From positions 744,001 to 808,000 of the forward strand of contig CAVOPT010000004.1 in NCBI GenBank assembly GCA_963698165.1: DNA of 64,000 bases. Direction: 5' to 3'. The DNA is from JAAYUJ01 sp963698165. GTDB lineage: Bacteria > Desulfobacterota > Syntrophobacteria > Syntrophobacterales > Syntrophobacteraceae. How positions within the stretch are numbered: the first letter of the stretch is position 1; each line of letters starts with the position of its first letter. Under the pieces are notes generated by a model, which worked only from the letters and a program-made list of their open reading frames with translations, was not told the origin of the DNA and searched no databases. The translations under genes and the position numbers were made by a program. Below are positions 52,195 to 61,792 of this stretch, in pieces.

Positions 52195-53097
52195 TCATTC
52201 TGCTTCGAGTGCCGGGCGTCCCGTGCTGGCCGTGAGCCAGGTTGCGCCGATACCGCCGCCGACTACGAGCAGCATGCCGAGTGCGGCAATCCACGGTGTG
52301 CGATCGTTCCAGAACCACCAGCCCCAGAGCGTGGCGAACAGGATGCCCGCATAGTTAAGGTTGGCGGCAAGTAGCGTCTGGCCGTATCCGTAGGCGCGAG
52401 TAAGAGCGAGTTGCCCGAGCGCGGCGGTGCCACCGACCGCGACCAGGTGAACCAGTGTATGCGAGGTCGGCCAATGCGCTTCAGTGACACTCATCCCGAT
52501 GAGGGCGACCAGCAGCCCGCTGAGCGTGAAGTAGAATACTATCCGACTCGACGGCTCCTTGAGACGGCCGAGTGCGCGGACCGTCATGAGTGCAACTGCA
52601 GCGAGGGCGCCAGAGGCCAGTGCCATCAAGGCCCAGATCAACTGGTCCTCGGCAAGTGTGGGTCGCAGGATCAAAATGATGCCTATAAAGCCCACGACCA
52701 AGGCGAACAGCATCGGCCCCTGGCGCATGCCGTCCAGGCCCGTTGCGTTCCCGCGCCACGCAGCACCGACGAAGCACCCCACGCCGATGAACAAAGACGA
52801 GCTGTAGTTCAAGGTCATCGACACGGCGATCGGCAGATGCGCAAGGGAGGCGAACCACAAAGTCACGGCCATCGTACCCGACAGGTTGCGCAACGTGTGG
52901 GCAGACCAATACTTGGTGGCGAGGCCAGCGCGCAGTCCGCCTTGCATGCTGCGGATGATCGGTATCAGGACAACCAACCCAACCAGTGATCGCCAGAACA
53001 GAATCTCCCAGGCACTGTGTTCGCTCGATGCCAGCTTTACGAACACACCCATGATGGAAAACAGGAATGCGGCAACGATCATCCAGAGCGATTGCAT
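52195..53097 (-). CDS. DMT superfamily (EamA) transporter
   Basis: 300 aa from the ATG at 53097 (MQSLWMIVAAFLFSIMGVF). Ten membrane helices as two EamA repeats; FWRSLVGLVVLIPII and LRNLSGTMAVTLWFASLAHL are family landmarks in the first, LGQLALTRAYGYGQTLLAAN and GWWFWNDRTPWIAALGMLLV in the second. Resembles RhaT/RarD-type metabolite exporters of Beta- and Gammaproteobacteria more than the neighbouring genes do, which hints at transfer (inference). Substrate unknown. No strong ribosome binding site. Confidence 0.88.
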   Translation of the reverse strand: MQSLWMIVAAFLFSIMGVFVKLASSEHSAWEILFWRSLVGLVVLIPIIRSMQGGLRAGLATKYWSAHTLRNLSGTMAVTLWFASLAHLPIAVSMTLNYSSSLFIGVGCFVGAAWRGNATGLDGMRQGPMLFALVVGFIGIILILRPTLAEDQLIWALMALASGALAAVALMTVRALGRLKEPSSRIVFYFTLSGLLVALIGMSVTEAHWPTSHTLVHLVAVGGTAALGQLALTRAYGYGQTLLAANLNYAGILFATLWGWWFWNDRTPWIAALGMLLVVGGGIGATWLTASTGRPALEAE

Positions 53098-53692
53098 ACG
53101 ACCGATCTTATGCTGCGTGTGCGCGCGTCGCCTGCCGCGCAAACAAAGAGCGGCCCTGGGCTGTGCGGAGCCGCTTTTGTGATGATAACCCATGGCGACT
53201 CAGGCCGGGCGGCCCAATTCGCGTCACACATAGTCATGGCAATGCTGCACGATCTCTTCCGGGTAAGGTGATAAGAAATCGCTTTTCGAGGATTTTCGGC
53301 TAGCATCAGTCCTGGATGCCGTCAAGAACATTCTCGTTCCAATTTCTGGAAAGCAACGGGAAGAATCGTCACTGTGCGGAGGATGAGTCATGGGCAGCTC
53401 TTTCTTTTTGCTCTGCTCCCGAGGAAACGATGAAATCCTATTATCCCATTCTTTCATCCAAAAAATCCCGCTGTGAACCAGCGGTTTTTCTAGAGGCCAT
53501 ACGTTTCAGCGCCGCCTGCCTGTGCTTTTCTCGGGGCGCCGGGGAGATGTTGGGATTTCGCGCCATCCGATCGGGTCGAGCACACACTGAGTTCTGCACT
53601 CCTCCACTTCCTTTGTGGACCACCCAACGATCAGGAGGAACACTCAGTGGCAATGGATGTAGCGCGTCGGGGGTAGAGCCCATGGAGGACCT
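53098..53692. other. 595-bp gap without recognisable genes
   Basis: Only scattered short frames. The stretch 53221-53640 is not convincingly coding on either strand. GGAGGACCT just before 53693 is the ribosome binding site of the next gene. Confidence 0.5.
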
Positions 53693-54529
53693 ATGAGGTT
53701 GTTCATTCTCCTGTTCATGCTAGTCCCGGCTACCGTGATGGCTGGCGCCACTGTTGAATGGCAGCCGCTCGCTCCAGGGATAGACCTCAAGATCCATGTC
53801 GTCACCAAGCCGAGCTCCATGGGCGACTCACGAATAACTGTGGTGCGGATTGACCCACACCTCTGGGAGTTGCAATTTGTGGGCGTGAGCCGCACCGGTG
53901 ATCCAACCGGACAGACCGCACGGGATTGGTGCAGGAGCCATAAGCTCACTGCTGCAATCAACGCGGGGATGTTCGGCACCGACTTCAAGACGCACATCGG
54001 GTATCTCCGGTTTCGGGAGCATGTGAACAGTGGTCACGTGAATGATTACCAGTCAATTGCGGCATTTGACCCACAGGGTTACAAGGGGCTTCCACCCTTC
54101 CGCATCTTTGATCTCGATTCGCCAGGAGTCAGCATGCAAGCCATACTCAAGGATTACGCCTCAGCGGTTCAGAACTTGCGTTTGATCAAGCGGCCTGGCT
54201 CGAACCGATGGAGTCAACAGCGCAAGAAGTGGAGTGAAGCGGCCCTGGGTGAAGACAACGCTGGTCGAATCCTGTTCATCTTCTGCCGCTCGCCTTTGTC
54301 GATGCACGATCTGAATCTGGAGTTGTTGGCGTCAGGCATAGAACTCGTTGCCGCTCAGCATCTCGAGGGAGGACCGCTGGCTCAGCTTTACCTGCATGTC
54401 GGTGAAGTGGAGCTTGAGATGTCCGGAGGCTACGAGGCATACTTCGGAGAGAACGACGGGAATGCTGTGCAGTGGCCGATTCCGAATGTTCTCGGTGTCC
54501 GATCAAGGTCGTTGGAGGCTAACCCATAA
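53693..54529 (+). CDS. exported phosphodiester glycosidase-family protein (NAGPA domain)
   Basis: 278 aa with a signal peptide (LFILLFMLVPATVMAGA). The NAGPA domain (PF09992) fits TVEWQPLAPGIDLKIHVV, VVRIDPHLWELQFVG, AAINAGMFGTDFKTHIGYL, LFIFCRSPLSMHDLNLELL, AAQHLEGGPLAQLYLH. In animals the domain removes N-acetylglucosamine from phosphodiesters; bacterial members act on envelope glycans or are uncharacterised. The start has a near-perfect GGAGG. It stands alone between the DMT transporter and a pseudogene. Confidence 0.85.
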   Translation: MRLFILLFMLVPATVMAGATVEWQPLAPGIDLKIHVVTKPSSMGDSRITVVRIDPHLWELQFVGVSRTGDPTGQTARDWCRSHKLTAAINAGMFGTDFKTHIGYLRFREHVNSGHVNDYQSIAAFDPQGYKGLPPFRIFDLDSPGVSMQAILKDYASAVQNLRLIKRPGSNRWSQQRKKWSEAALGEDNAGRILFIFCRSPLSMHDLNLELLASGIELVAAQHLEGGPLAQLYLHVGEVELEMSGGYEAYFGENDGNAVQWPIPNVLGVRSRSLEANP

Positions 54530-54739
54530 AGATTGAGAGGGCTCCAAGCCTCACCGGGGTCGGATCAATCCGCTGTCTGAAAACCCTTGAGCGCACCTGC
54601 TTTCGGGGGACTTGAAGTGGAATTCAAGGATCAGCCCTTCTCTGTCCATATCTCCACTGTCCCTTCTCTTCTCTTCCATATCCAAAACATCTGTGTTGTG
54701 CAACAAATAGTGAATCAGATTCAATGATGCGGCAAGCTG

Positions 54740-55211
54740 TTGATAATTCGCAGAATAGGCAACTGGCAGGCGGTCTGGCTGATGCGCGACCCGTGGCACT
54801 TCAAGTTTTATGGCGATGTGCCTGCCGCTGGCGCTGGTCAAGGGTCGCGAGCGAACCTACTTCAAGCACTTCTGCAAAGACTTCGCCTCAGATCCAAAAC
54901 ACTCGTTACCCAAGGCCGATCGGCGCATTTATGCAAAGGCCTACTCGCAGCCCGGAGGGATGCGCGCAGGCTTCGAGTACTTCCGCAACTTCGAGCGGGA
55001 CGCGAAGGACTTCGCCCAATTGAGTGCAAAGCGCCTTCCCGCGCCTGTGCTGATCCTGACCGGCGAGAAGGCCAGCGGCAACTTTCTCATCGAGCAAGCC
55101 AGGCTGGTGGCGTCCGATGTCAGAGGCCAGGTTGTCCTGAGCTCAGGACATTGGCTGATGGAAGAAGCATCCAATACGGTGATTCCTGCAATCATCGATT
55201 TTCTCAAATGA
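54740..55211 (+). pseudogene. decayed alpha/beta hydrolase (epoxide-hydrolase-like), N-terminally truncated and frameshifted
   Basis: The remnant starts in one frame (LMRDPWHFKFYGDVP, the cap-domain start of epoxide-hydrolase-type proteins) and continues in another as LALVKGRERTYFKHFCKDF, ADRRIYAKAYSQPGGMRAGF, and the C-terminal PVLILTGEKASGNF (acid) and SSGHWLMEEAS (catalytic His). One extra base in GTGCCTGCCGCTGGCG near 54822-54830 explains the shift. The nucleophile-elbow half, over 100 residues, is missing. It cannot be functional. Confidence 0.75.
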
Positions 55212-55682
55212 TCCCCGAAAGACAGGGAGCAATGAGACGCCGGCTCAATCTATGAACGCGCGGCCTGAGACTATTTTTGAGAAGGTGAAATTTTTCATGG
55301 AAAATACAGCGTTAACGGATCGTGGCTTAACCGGTATACGTGTTTAACCCAGAAAGTGCTGAATGCTGGGATTTTTAGCAACGATGGCTGAGAAAACCAG
55401 CCCAGAGAGAAACGAGTTTCTCTTGCTTGCAGACGTCCTGGGGTGAGTCAACCCATCGAGACGCTAAGTAAGTATCTCAAAATGGCCGAGACTTCGTTAA
55501 TCGTGATCGCCGCGTAAGCGGGAATCCAGGTATTTCAGAGATTCCTGGACCCTCGCATTCGCTGGGGATGACAAAATCGCAGTTTCTAACCGCGCGCAGT
55601 ATATCAAAACGCGCTGGTTCATACGCCGCTCATTGTCATTGTTCTGTTCGCCTTGCCGCTTCAGGCAAAGGCGATGGCGTCC
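55212..55682. other. 471-bp gap, probably decayed DNA with a dispersed-repeat fragment
   Basis: No gene. Around 55515-55570, GCGTAAGCGGGAATCCAGG and CTGGACCCTCGCATTCGC form an imperfect inverted repeat of the kind dispersed in many proteobacterial genomes. Confidence 0.45.
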
Positions 55683-56297
55683 CTATGCCTTCAGCTTCAA
55701 GGCGATACGCGCCACATGTGCACCTTGGTACCGGGCTCCTGCAAGCTCATTATCGCTCGGCATCCGCTCACCCTGGCCGCCGGCGATGGTCGAAGCGCCA
55801 TAGGGTGAACAGCCGGTTAACTCCGTAACACCCATCTGCCCAGCAAAGGCATAGGGCAGTCCGACCACCACCATCCCTTGATGAAGCAGCGTGATGTGAA
55901 AACTGAGGATTGTCGATTCCTGGCCACCATGCTGGGTGGCGGAGCTGGCGAAAGCGCTGCCGACCTTGCCCACCAACGTCCCTTTCATCCAGAGCCCGCC
56001 GGTCGCATCCAGGTATTGGCGCATCTGGCCACACATGTTGCCGAAGCGGGTCGGTGTGCCGAAGATAATCGCATCGGCATCCGCCAGGTCGTCCACCGTG
56101 GCAATGGGGATGTGGCCCATTCCTTTCTGGGCGTCCAGCGCCCCCATCTTCCCCAGCACCTCATTGGACAGGGTTTCAGGTACGCGCTTGATGACCGCCT
56201 CGCACCCAGCCACCTCGCGAACCCCTTCAGCCACCGCCTCAGCCATCTTGTAGATGTGTCCATACATACTGTAATAAACGATCAATACCTTGCACAT
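55683..56297 (-). CDS. wrbA: NAD(P)H:quinone oxidoreductase, WrbA family
   Basis: 204 aa flavodoxin-fold protein that reduces quinones by two electrons using FMN. Motifs: KVLIVYYSMYGHIYKMAEAV (FMN phosphate loop), IIFGTPTRFGNMCGQMRQYL, SSATQHGGQESTILSFH and GMVVVGLPYAF. AAAGGAGG precedes the ATG. It is the last gene of the five-gene minus-strand cluster (isochorismatase to WrbA), which fits a role in redox or quinone stress defence. Confidence 0.95.
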   Translation of the reverse strand: MCKVLIVYYSMYGHIYKMAEAVAEGVREVAGCEAVIKRVPETLSNEVLGKMGALDAQKGMGHIPIATVDDLADADAIIFGTPTRFGNMCGQMRQYLDATGGLWMKGTLVGKVGSAFASSATQHGGQESTILSFHITLLHQGMVVVGLPYAFAGQMGVTELTGCSPYGASTIAGGQGERMPSDNELAGARYQGAHVARIALKLKA

Positions 56298-56352
56298 GGT
56301 TGATTCCTCCTTTCAAATAACCGGGCATGGTGCATGCTCCGGCCCGACAGTA

Positions 56353-57258
56353 TTACTTTATGAATGTACCACGCTGGTATTCCTCAAAAGCAATTTTCAA
56401 CTCTTCCTGGGTATTCATGACAATGGGGCCGTACCACGCGACGGGCTCGCCGATCGGCTTGCCTGAAACGAGGAGGAAGCGCACCGTTTTTTCGGTCGTG
56501 CTAACCTGCACGACATCTCCCTCATGTTCAAACAGCACCACCGTTTCCTGCTGGCAGACGCAGCGGCGCTCCAGATCGGACCAGCCGGCGCTGGCAGTTT
56601 CGTGGGAGTAGGCGTCGCGGCACTCGTCGAAATACCCTTCCCCCGACAGGATGTAGGCAAAGGCGGTGTGCCCTGCCCGCAGCGGGCGCCGGAAGACGCT
56701 TCCGGCCGGGACGCTTACGTCCAGCATCTCCGGCTCGATGACTATACCCTTCACAGGTCCCTGCACACTGCCGACCTTACCGGCAATAACCTTCACCGCT
56801 ACACCACCCTCCAGTGTGACTTCGGGGATATCCGCCGCCTTCACGTCACGGTAGCGGGGCGGCATCATCTTCTGGCTGGCCGGCAGGTTGGCCCAGAACT
56901 GGAAGCCCCACATGGTGCCGGTGGGGCTTTGTTTGGGCATCTCCTGGTGGATGATGCCGCTGCCGGCCGTCATCCACTGAACGTCACCGGCGCCGATCAC
57001 CCCCTTGTTCCCCATGCTGTCGCCATGTTCCACCAGCCCTTCCTGCACGTAGGTGATGGTCTCGATCCCCCGGTGCGGGTGCCAGGGGAAACCGGGCAGA
57101 TAATCAGCGGGGTTGCTGGAATGAAAATCATCCAGCATCAGGAACGGATCAAACTGGGGCACCTGTGAATTGCCGAAGGCTCGTTTGAGGTGAACACCTG
57201 CTCCCTCGATGGTCGGCCTGCCCTTCCATATCTTCTTAATCTTGCGGATTGAATTCAT
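56353..57258 (-). CDS. pirin family protein
   Basis: 301 aa bicupin. The N-terminal cupin keeps the metal ligands in FPWHPHRGIETITYV (two His), and GSGIIHQEMP (His, Glu). The C-terminal part includes AYILSGEGYFDECRDAYS and SGKPIGEPVAWYGPIVMNT. Some bacterial pirins act as quercetin dioxygenases or bind pyruvate dehydrogenase; function here is not determined. Start with GAAAGGGAG upstream. It lies 55 bp upstream of wrbA on the same strand. Confidence 0.94.
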   Translation of the reverse strand: MNSIRKIKKIWKGRPTIEGAGVHLKRAFGNSQVPQFDPFLMLDDFHSSNPADYLPGFPWHPHRGIETITYVQEGLVEHGDSMGNKGVIGAGDVQWMTAGSGIIHQEMPKQSPTGTMWGFQFWANLPASQKMMPPRYRDVKAADIPEVTLEGGVAVKVIAGKVGSVQGPVKGIVIEPEMLDVSVPAGSVFRRPLRAGHTAFAYILSGEGYFDECRDAYSHETASAGWSDLERRCVCQQETVVLFEHEGDVVQVSTTEKTVRFLLVSGKPIGEPVAWYGPIVMNTQEELKIAFEEYQRGTFIK

Positions 57259-57348
57259 GGTAACTCCCTTTCGATTGCTGCCAATAACTTCATCGGTCAG
57301 TTCAGTGTCTCGTCCGAGACCCTGAACGTGACAGGTCCATGACTCGTG

Positions 57349-59220
57349 TCAGAACGCGTAACAGTCGCAACCCAGACCCCAGAAATCGCTATAGCGGGGA
57401 GCGGCGGCCTTGATACCGACCAGGAGTTGATGAGCAGCATGGAGACAGCCCTGCGCATGGCACTCAGCGGTATGCTGGTGCCGGGGAACCGGGGTGCCGG
57501 AACGAGCGGCTTTGCGAACATCCAATGGCGCCCCATACCCGCCGTAGACCTTTACGGGTGACCATTCCGGCAGTACGGGCAACGGTGCCGGGCCAAGGCT
57601 CTGAAATTCCTGAGCACCGTAAACAATCTGTCCGCCAACAATGGTGAGGACCGATTCGATTCCCTTGATTTTCTCTTCCGGCACGGAGAAGTAGTCTTCG
57701 GTGAGCGCGGTCAGATCAGCAAGTTGGCCGACGGCGATTGCCCCTTTCTTGCCGCTTTCACTCGAAAACCAGCTGCTGCCCAGCGTGTAGAGTTTCAAGG
57801 CCTCCTCGCGGCCGAGGCGGTTTTTTTCGGAGTAGAGGGCGGCGCCGCCGATTGTTTTCCCGGCAACCAGCCAGTAAAGGGAAAGCCAGGGGTTATAGCT
57901 GGCCACGCGTGTCGCATCGGTGCCCGCCCCCACGGGAATGGCAAGTTCGAGCATTTTACGCACCGGAGGAGTTCGCTCCGCCGCCTGCTTCCCGTAGCGG
58001 TCCAGGAAATACTCGCCCTGGAAGGCCATGCGGTCCTGGATGGCAATGCCGCCCCCCAACGCCTTGACGCGTTCGAGACTGCGGTCGGAGATGGTTTCGC
58101 AATGATCGAAGAACCAATTTGTTCCTTTGAAGGGGATTTCGCGGTTCACCTCTTCGAACACGTTCAGCATGCGAGAGATGCTTTCGTCATAGGTCGCGTG
58201 AATGCGGAACGGCCATTTATTGGCAGAAAGCAGCGAAACGACCTCTTTCAGATCCTTCTCCAAGTTGGACGGGAGGTTGGGCCGGGGTTCCAAAAAATCT
58301 TCGAAATCAGCCGCCGAGTAAACCAGCATTTCCCCAGCGCCGTTGCAGCGATAGAAATCGTCACCATTGCCGGGCGCGGTCAGTTTCATGCAGCGCAGGA
58401 AATCCTCTTTTTCCTCTTTGGGTTTCTGCGTGAAAATGTTGTAAGCCATGCGCACGGTCATTTCGCCCCGCCTGTGTAGTTCCTCAATGATCGCGTAGTC
58501 ATCGGGGTAGATTTGCGATCCGCCACCCGCATCCACCAAGCTGGTGAGGCCAAGGCGATTCAACTCGCGCATGAAGTGGCGCGAAGAATTCATTTGATGT
58601 TCGGGTGGCAGCTTCGGTTGCTTGCCGACGGTGGCGTAAAGAATGCCGGCGTTGGGACGGGCGATGAGAAGACCGGTGGGGTTGCCGTGTGCGTCGCGCT
58701 GGATTTCACCGGAGGGTGGATTCGGGGTGTCTTTCGTATAGCCACAGGCCCGCAGGGCGGCCTTGTTCAATATTCCGCGGCAATACAAATGCAGGACAAA
58801 AACCGGCGTATCGGGTGAGACGGCGTTAATTTCATCGAGCGTGGGCATGCGGCGCTCGGCGAATTGAAATTCGCTCCAGCCGCCGATGACCCGAACCCAT
58901 TGACCGGGAGGCGTGCGTCGCACTTGCTCTTTCAGCATCCGCAAGCCGTCGGCGAGAGAGGGAACACCGTCCCAACGTAGCTCAACGTTGTAACTGAGGC
59001 CGCCGCGGATCACGTGCATGTGGGAATCGTTGAGACCAGGAATGACTCGCCGCCCTTTCAGGTCGATCCGCTGCGTTTTATCATTGGCCGTTCCGAGAAG
59101 CTCTTCTCCGCCTGTGGCTGCTATGCGTCCATCAGCTATGGCAACAGCCGAAACCTGAGGATGGGCTCTATCGAGGGTGGTGATGGCTCCATTCTGCAAA
59201 ATCAGTTCGGGTGCACTCAT
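57349..59220 (-). CDS. amidohydrolase, YtcJ-like metal-dependent hydrolase
   Basis: 623 aa. N-terminal beta-sandwich strand (ELILQNGAITTLDR), then a TIM barrel with PGLNDSHMHVIRGG (HxH metal site), PFRIHATYDESISR, WFFDHCETISDRS and VGAGTDATRVASY (metal Asp). The C-terminus returns to the beta-sandwich (LADLTALTEDYFSVPEE, VLTIVGGQIVYG) and has an unusual His/Cys-rich tail of about 70 residues (HQHTAECHAQGCLHAAHQ). GGAGG precedes the ATG. Substrate unknown; relatives include exoenzyme-type N-acyl or formamide hydrolases. Third gene in the minus-strand operon. Confidence 0.93.
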   Translation of the reverse strand: MSAPELILQNGAITTLDRAHPQVSAVAIADGRIAATGGEELLGTANDKTQRIDLKGRRVIPGLNDSHMHVIRGGLSYNVELRWDGVPSLADGLRMLKEQVRRTPPGQWVRVIGGWSEFQFAERRMPTLDEINAVSPDTPVFVLHLYCRGILNKAALRACGYTKDTPNPPSGEIQRDAHGNPTGLLIARPNAGILYATVGKQPKLPPEHQMNSSRHFMRELNRLGLTSLVDAGGGSQIYPDDYAIIEELHRRGEMTVRMAYNIFTQKPKEEKEDFLRCMKLTAPGNGDDFYRCNGAGEMLVYSAADFEDFLEPRPNLPSNLEKDLKEVVSLLSANKWPFRIHATYDESISRMLNVFEEVNREIPFKGTNWFFDHCETISDRSLERVKALGGGIAIQDRMAFQGEYFLDRYGKQAAERTPPVRKMLELAIPVGAGTDATRVASYNPWLSLYWLVAGKTIGGAALYSEKNRLGREEALKLYTLGSSWFSSESGKKGAIAVGQLADLTALTEDYFSVPEEKIKGIESVLTIVGGQIVYGAQEFQSLGPAPLPVLPEWSPVKVYGGYGAPLDVRKAARSGTPVPRHQHTAECHAQGCLHAAHQLLVGIKAAAPRYSDFWGLGCDCYAF

Positions 59221-59273
59221 TGGCTTACCTCCGGATAAAATTCGATTATTTCCGTTAAGGCCCAGTACAATCC

Positions 59274-60935
59274 TCAGGCCTGTTTCTCCTCCGTCGGGTG
59301 TGCTTCGCGTGGAGCGGCAGCAATAAAGTGTGTGACCTTGGGTATGCCCTCCAGGTGGAATCGGTGAACCGCATTTTGCAGGAGGCGGTCAGCATGTGTT
59401 ACGCGTTCGTGCTGCCGCAGATGTTCCAGCCACGATTCTACGAGGAATGTTTCCAGGAAACGCCCTTCCTCGGCGGCGTCTTCGAACACACCCCACGCGT
59501 ATGCACCGTCACGGCGGCGCTCATGCGCGAATCTTTCCAGGGCGGCCAGGAATTCTTGGCGGTTCCGGGAATCGATTCGGTATTCGACTGTCACCAGCGT
59601 CGGTCCTCTGTCGGCATCGATTTCGTGCGAGAGGACGGGCGTCGGCCAGTGCATCGATGGCATCAGGTCAACGTCAGCGCCGGTCTGGAGCTTCCAGGGC
59701 CATAGCAGTGGGATGGCGGCAAGCGCTGCTGCAGCTGCAGCGAAGTGAGCCCCGGGAAGGCCGATCATCGCGGCAACCTTGCCCCAAAGGGCGCTGCCGA
59801 GCGTCATGCTGCCGAACAAGACTGTAGAGAACACCGCGATCCCGCGTCCACGTACCCACTCGGGCAAAGCCAGCTGCGCCGAGACGTTGATGATCGCAAT
59901 CACGCTAATCCATGACACGCCCGCGATACCACTTGCGGCAAGCGCGGCGGCCGGATGACGGGCCAAGCCGAACAAGACCAGAGCGGCCGCGGTCCCGATC
60001 GTTCCAGCCGCGACCAGCTTGTCGGCGCCCATGAACGACTTCAACCAAGGCAACGCAAACGCACCGCCCACGGCACCGGTGCCGATCGCACCGAGGAGAA
60101 TTCCATAGAGCTCCGGCCCTCCACCGACCTGGCTGCGAGCAACAAGGGGCAGCAGCGCCCAATAGGCGCTCGCAAACACGAAGAATCCTGCCGCACGAAT
60201 CAGCGTCGACCGCAGGTGAGGATTATGACGGGCATGGCGAAGGCCAATCCGGATTGCTGCACCAAAACGCTCGGCGGGCAGATGCCGAGTGCGGCTTCCA
60301 GGTGCATGCCACCAGATCAGGGCACCGATCACACAGAGGTAACTGATCGCGTTCAGCCAGAATGGCGCGGCCAGTCCCATACTCGCGATGATCAGGCCTG
60401 CCAGTGCAGGCCCCACCACCCGACTGACATTGAAGCCAACACTGTTGAGCGCTACCGCCGCGTGAAGATCTTGGCGCGGTACCAACTGTGGTACGATCGC
60501 CTGCCATGCCGGCGAGTTCAGTGCTGCTGCAATTCCAGCAAGAAAAGTGAATGCGAGGAGGATGAACGGCGTCACCAGGTTGGCCCAGACCAGCAGACTC
60601 AAGACCGCAATGATCACCGCTGCAGCAATCTGGACGACGATCAAAAGATGGCGGCGATCAATAATATCGGCCAGCGCTCCCGCAGGCAGGGCGAATAAGA
60701 ACATCGGCAGCGAGGTCGCAACTTGCACCAGGGCAACGACCAGGGGATCCGGGTTGAGCCCGGTCATCAGCCAGCCGACAGCGGCATTCTGCATCCATGT
60801 TCCAATGTTCGAGACGACAGTGGCAATCCAGAGAACCGTGAACGTAGAATGACGGAAGGGGCTCCAGCTGGAACCCGCTACTCCCGTCGAAGCCTCGCCA
60901 GCAGGGGCAGTTTTTCCCGGTCCTCCCTCCATCAT
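59274..60935 (-). CDS. MFS exporter (EntS/DUF894 type) with C-terminal monooxygenase-like domain
   Basis: 553 aa. Residues about 25-420 are a 12-helix major facilitator of the EntS-like exporter family (FRHSTFTVLWIATVVSNIGT, GWLMTGLNPDPLVVALVQVA, PAGALADIIDRRHLLI). Residues about 440-535 form a soluble antibiotic-biosynthesis-monooxygenase-like alpha/beta domain (TLVTVEYRIDSRNRQEFLAA, GRFLETFLVESWLEHLRQHE). This fused arrangement is known in the DUF894 group. The tail after VTHFIAAAP is short. Second gene of the operon; a drug or metabolite efflux role is inferred. Confidence 0.92.
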   Translation of the reverse strand: MMEGGPGKTAPAGEASTGVAGSSWSPFRHSTFTVLWIATVVSNIGTWMQNAAVGWLMTGLNPDPLVVALVQVATSLPMFLFALPAGALADIIDRRHLLIVVQIAAAVIIAVLSLLVWANLVTPFILLAFTFLAGIAAALNSPAWQAIVPQLVPRQDLHAAVALNSVGFNVSRVVGPALAGLIIASMGLAAPFWLNAISYLCVIGALIWWHAPGSRTRHLPAERFGAAIRIGLRHARHNPHLRSTLIRAAGFFVFASAYWALLPLVARSQVGGGPELYGILLGAIGTGAVGGAFALPWLKSFMGADKLVAAGTIGTAAALVLFGLARHPAAALAASGIAGVSWISVIAIINVSAQLALPEWVRGRGIAVFSTVLFGSMTLGSALWGKVAAMIGLPGAHFAAAAAALAAIPLLWPWKLQTGADVDLMPSMHWPTPVLSHEIDADRGPTLVTVEYRIDSRNRQEFLAALERFAHERRRDGAYAWGVFEDAAEEGRFLETFLVESWLEHLRQHERVTHADRLLQNAVHRFHLEGIPKVTHFIAAAPREAHPTEEKQA

Positions 60936-61117
60936 CGATCATCCTTCAGGGTTGGACCCCGCGCATCGTCTCGAGCCTCGCTGATTGGGCGTACCTGGCT
61001 GCCAACTGCAACTTCTCACGCGTCTGTAAGCTTGATGTTCACACCGAAACTGGTCTAATGGTTTCGGCATTGGCTGGGTGAATATTTGACTTTCCTTTCG
61101 TGGTTTCCATTCAGTGG

Positions 61118-61792
61118 TCAAGGCGCTTTCTTCGGCACAACCTGAGGTTTCTGTGCTGACTGGGGCGCCTTGTGAACCATCGTGTAGGCGTATTCAACGC
61201 CGCTGCCATACGCGCCCGCTTGCTGTTTGAGCAGCCCCATGAGCGCATTGTAATGTTCCTTGTTCGCCCAATCGCGCTGCCATTCGAGGAGGGCGGCAAT
61301 GGTCGTTAACCGCACCGCGCCGGCTTGCACCATGCGCGAAAGAGCGGCCTCCTGCGCGGCAGGTGAAGTCGCGCCACAACAATCTTCAACGACGTAGACG
61401 TTGAAGCCAGCTCCGAGCATTTCGATGGTCGGCCAGGTGACACAGATTTCTGTCCACAGCCCGGTCATGAGGATGTTCTTTCGGCCCGTCGCTTCAATGG
61501 CCTTGCGGAAACCGGGGTCGTCCCACGAGTTCATCGAACTGCGTTCGACGACTTGCTGGCCAGGAAAAACGTCCAGCAACTGCGGCCAGACGTAGCCGCT
61601 GAACGATTCCGTTTCCACAGCGGTGAGCACGGCGGGCACGTTGAACTCCTTTGCCACTTTTCCCAGGAGCGTCACGTTGTTAATGAGGGTCGAACGGTCC
61701 ATGTTCCCCACGCCGAAAAGCATCTGTGGCTGCATATCAATGAATACAATGGCAGAGTCCTGCGGTGTGTATAGTTTGTGGTAGTTTGACAT
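61118..61792 (-). CDS. isochorismatase-family cysteine hydrolase (YcaC-like)
   Basis: 224 aa. Conserved catalytic Asp in SAIVFIDMQPQMLFGVGN and Cys in ILMTGLWTEICVTWPTIEML; SSMNSWDDPGF is a YcaC-type segment. AAAGGAG precedes the ATG. These enzymes hydrolyse amides, ureas or nicotinamide-like compounds; substrate unknown here. It heads the minus-strand operon isochorismatase-MFS-amidohydrolase-pirin-wrbA. The last 40 residues (YTMVHKAPQSAQKPQVVPKK) are a basic tail beyond the core. Confidence 0.93.
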   Translation of the reverse strand: MSNYHKLYTPQDSAIVFIDMQPQMLFGVGNMDRSTLINNVTLLGKVAKEFNVPAVLTAVETESFSGYVWPQLLDVFPGQQVVERSSMNSWDDPGFRKAIEATGRKNILMTGLWTEICVTWPTIEMLGAGFNVYVVEDCCGATSPAAQEAALSRMVQAGAVRLTTIAALLEWQRDWANKEHYNALMGLLKQQAGAYGSGVEYAYTMVHKAPQSAQKPQVVPKKAP

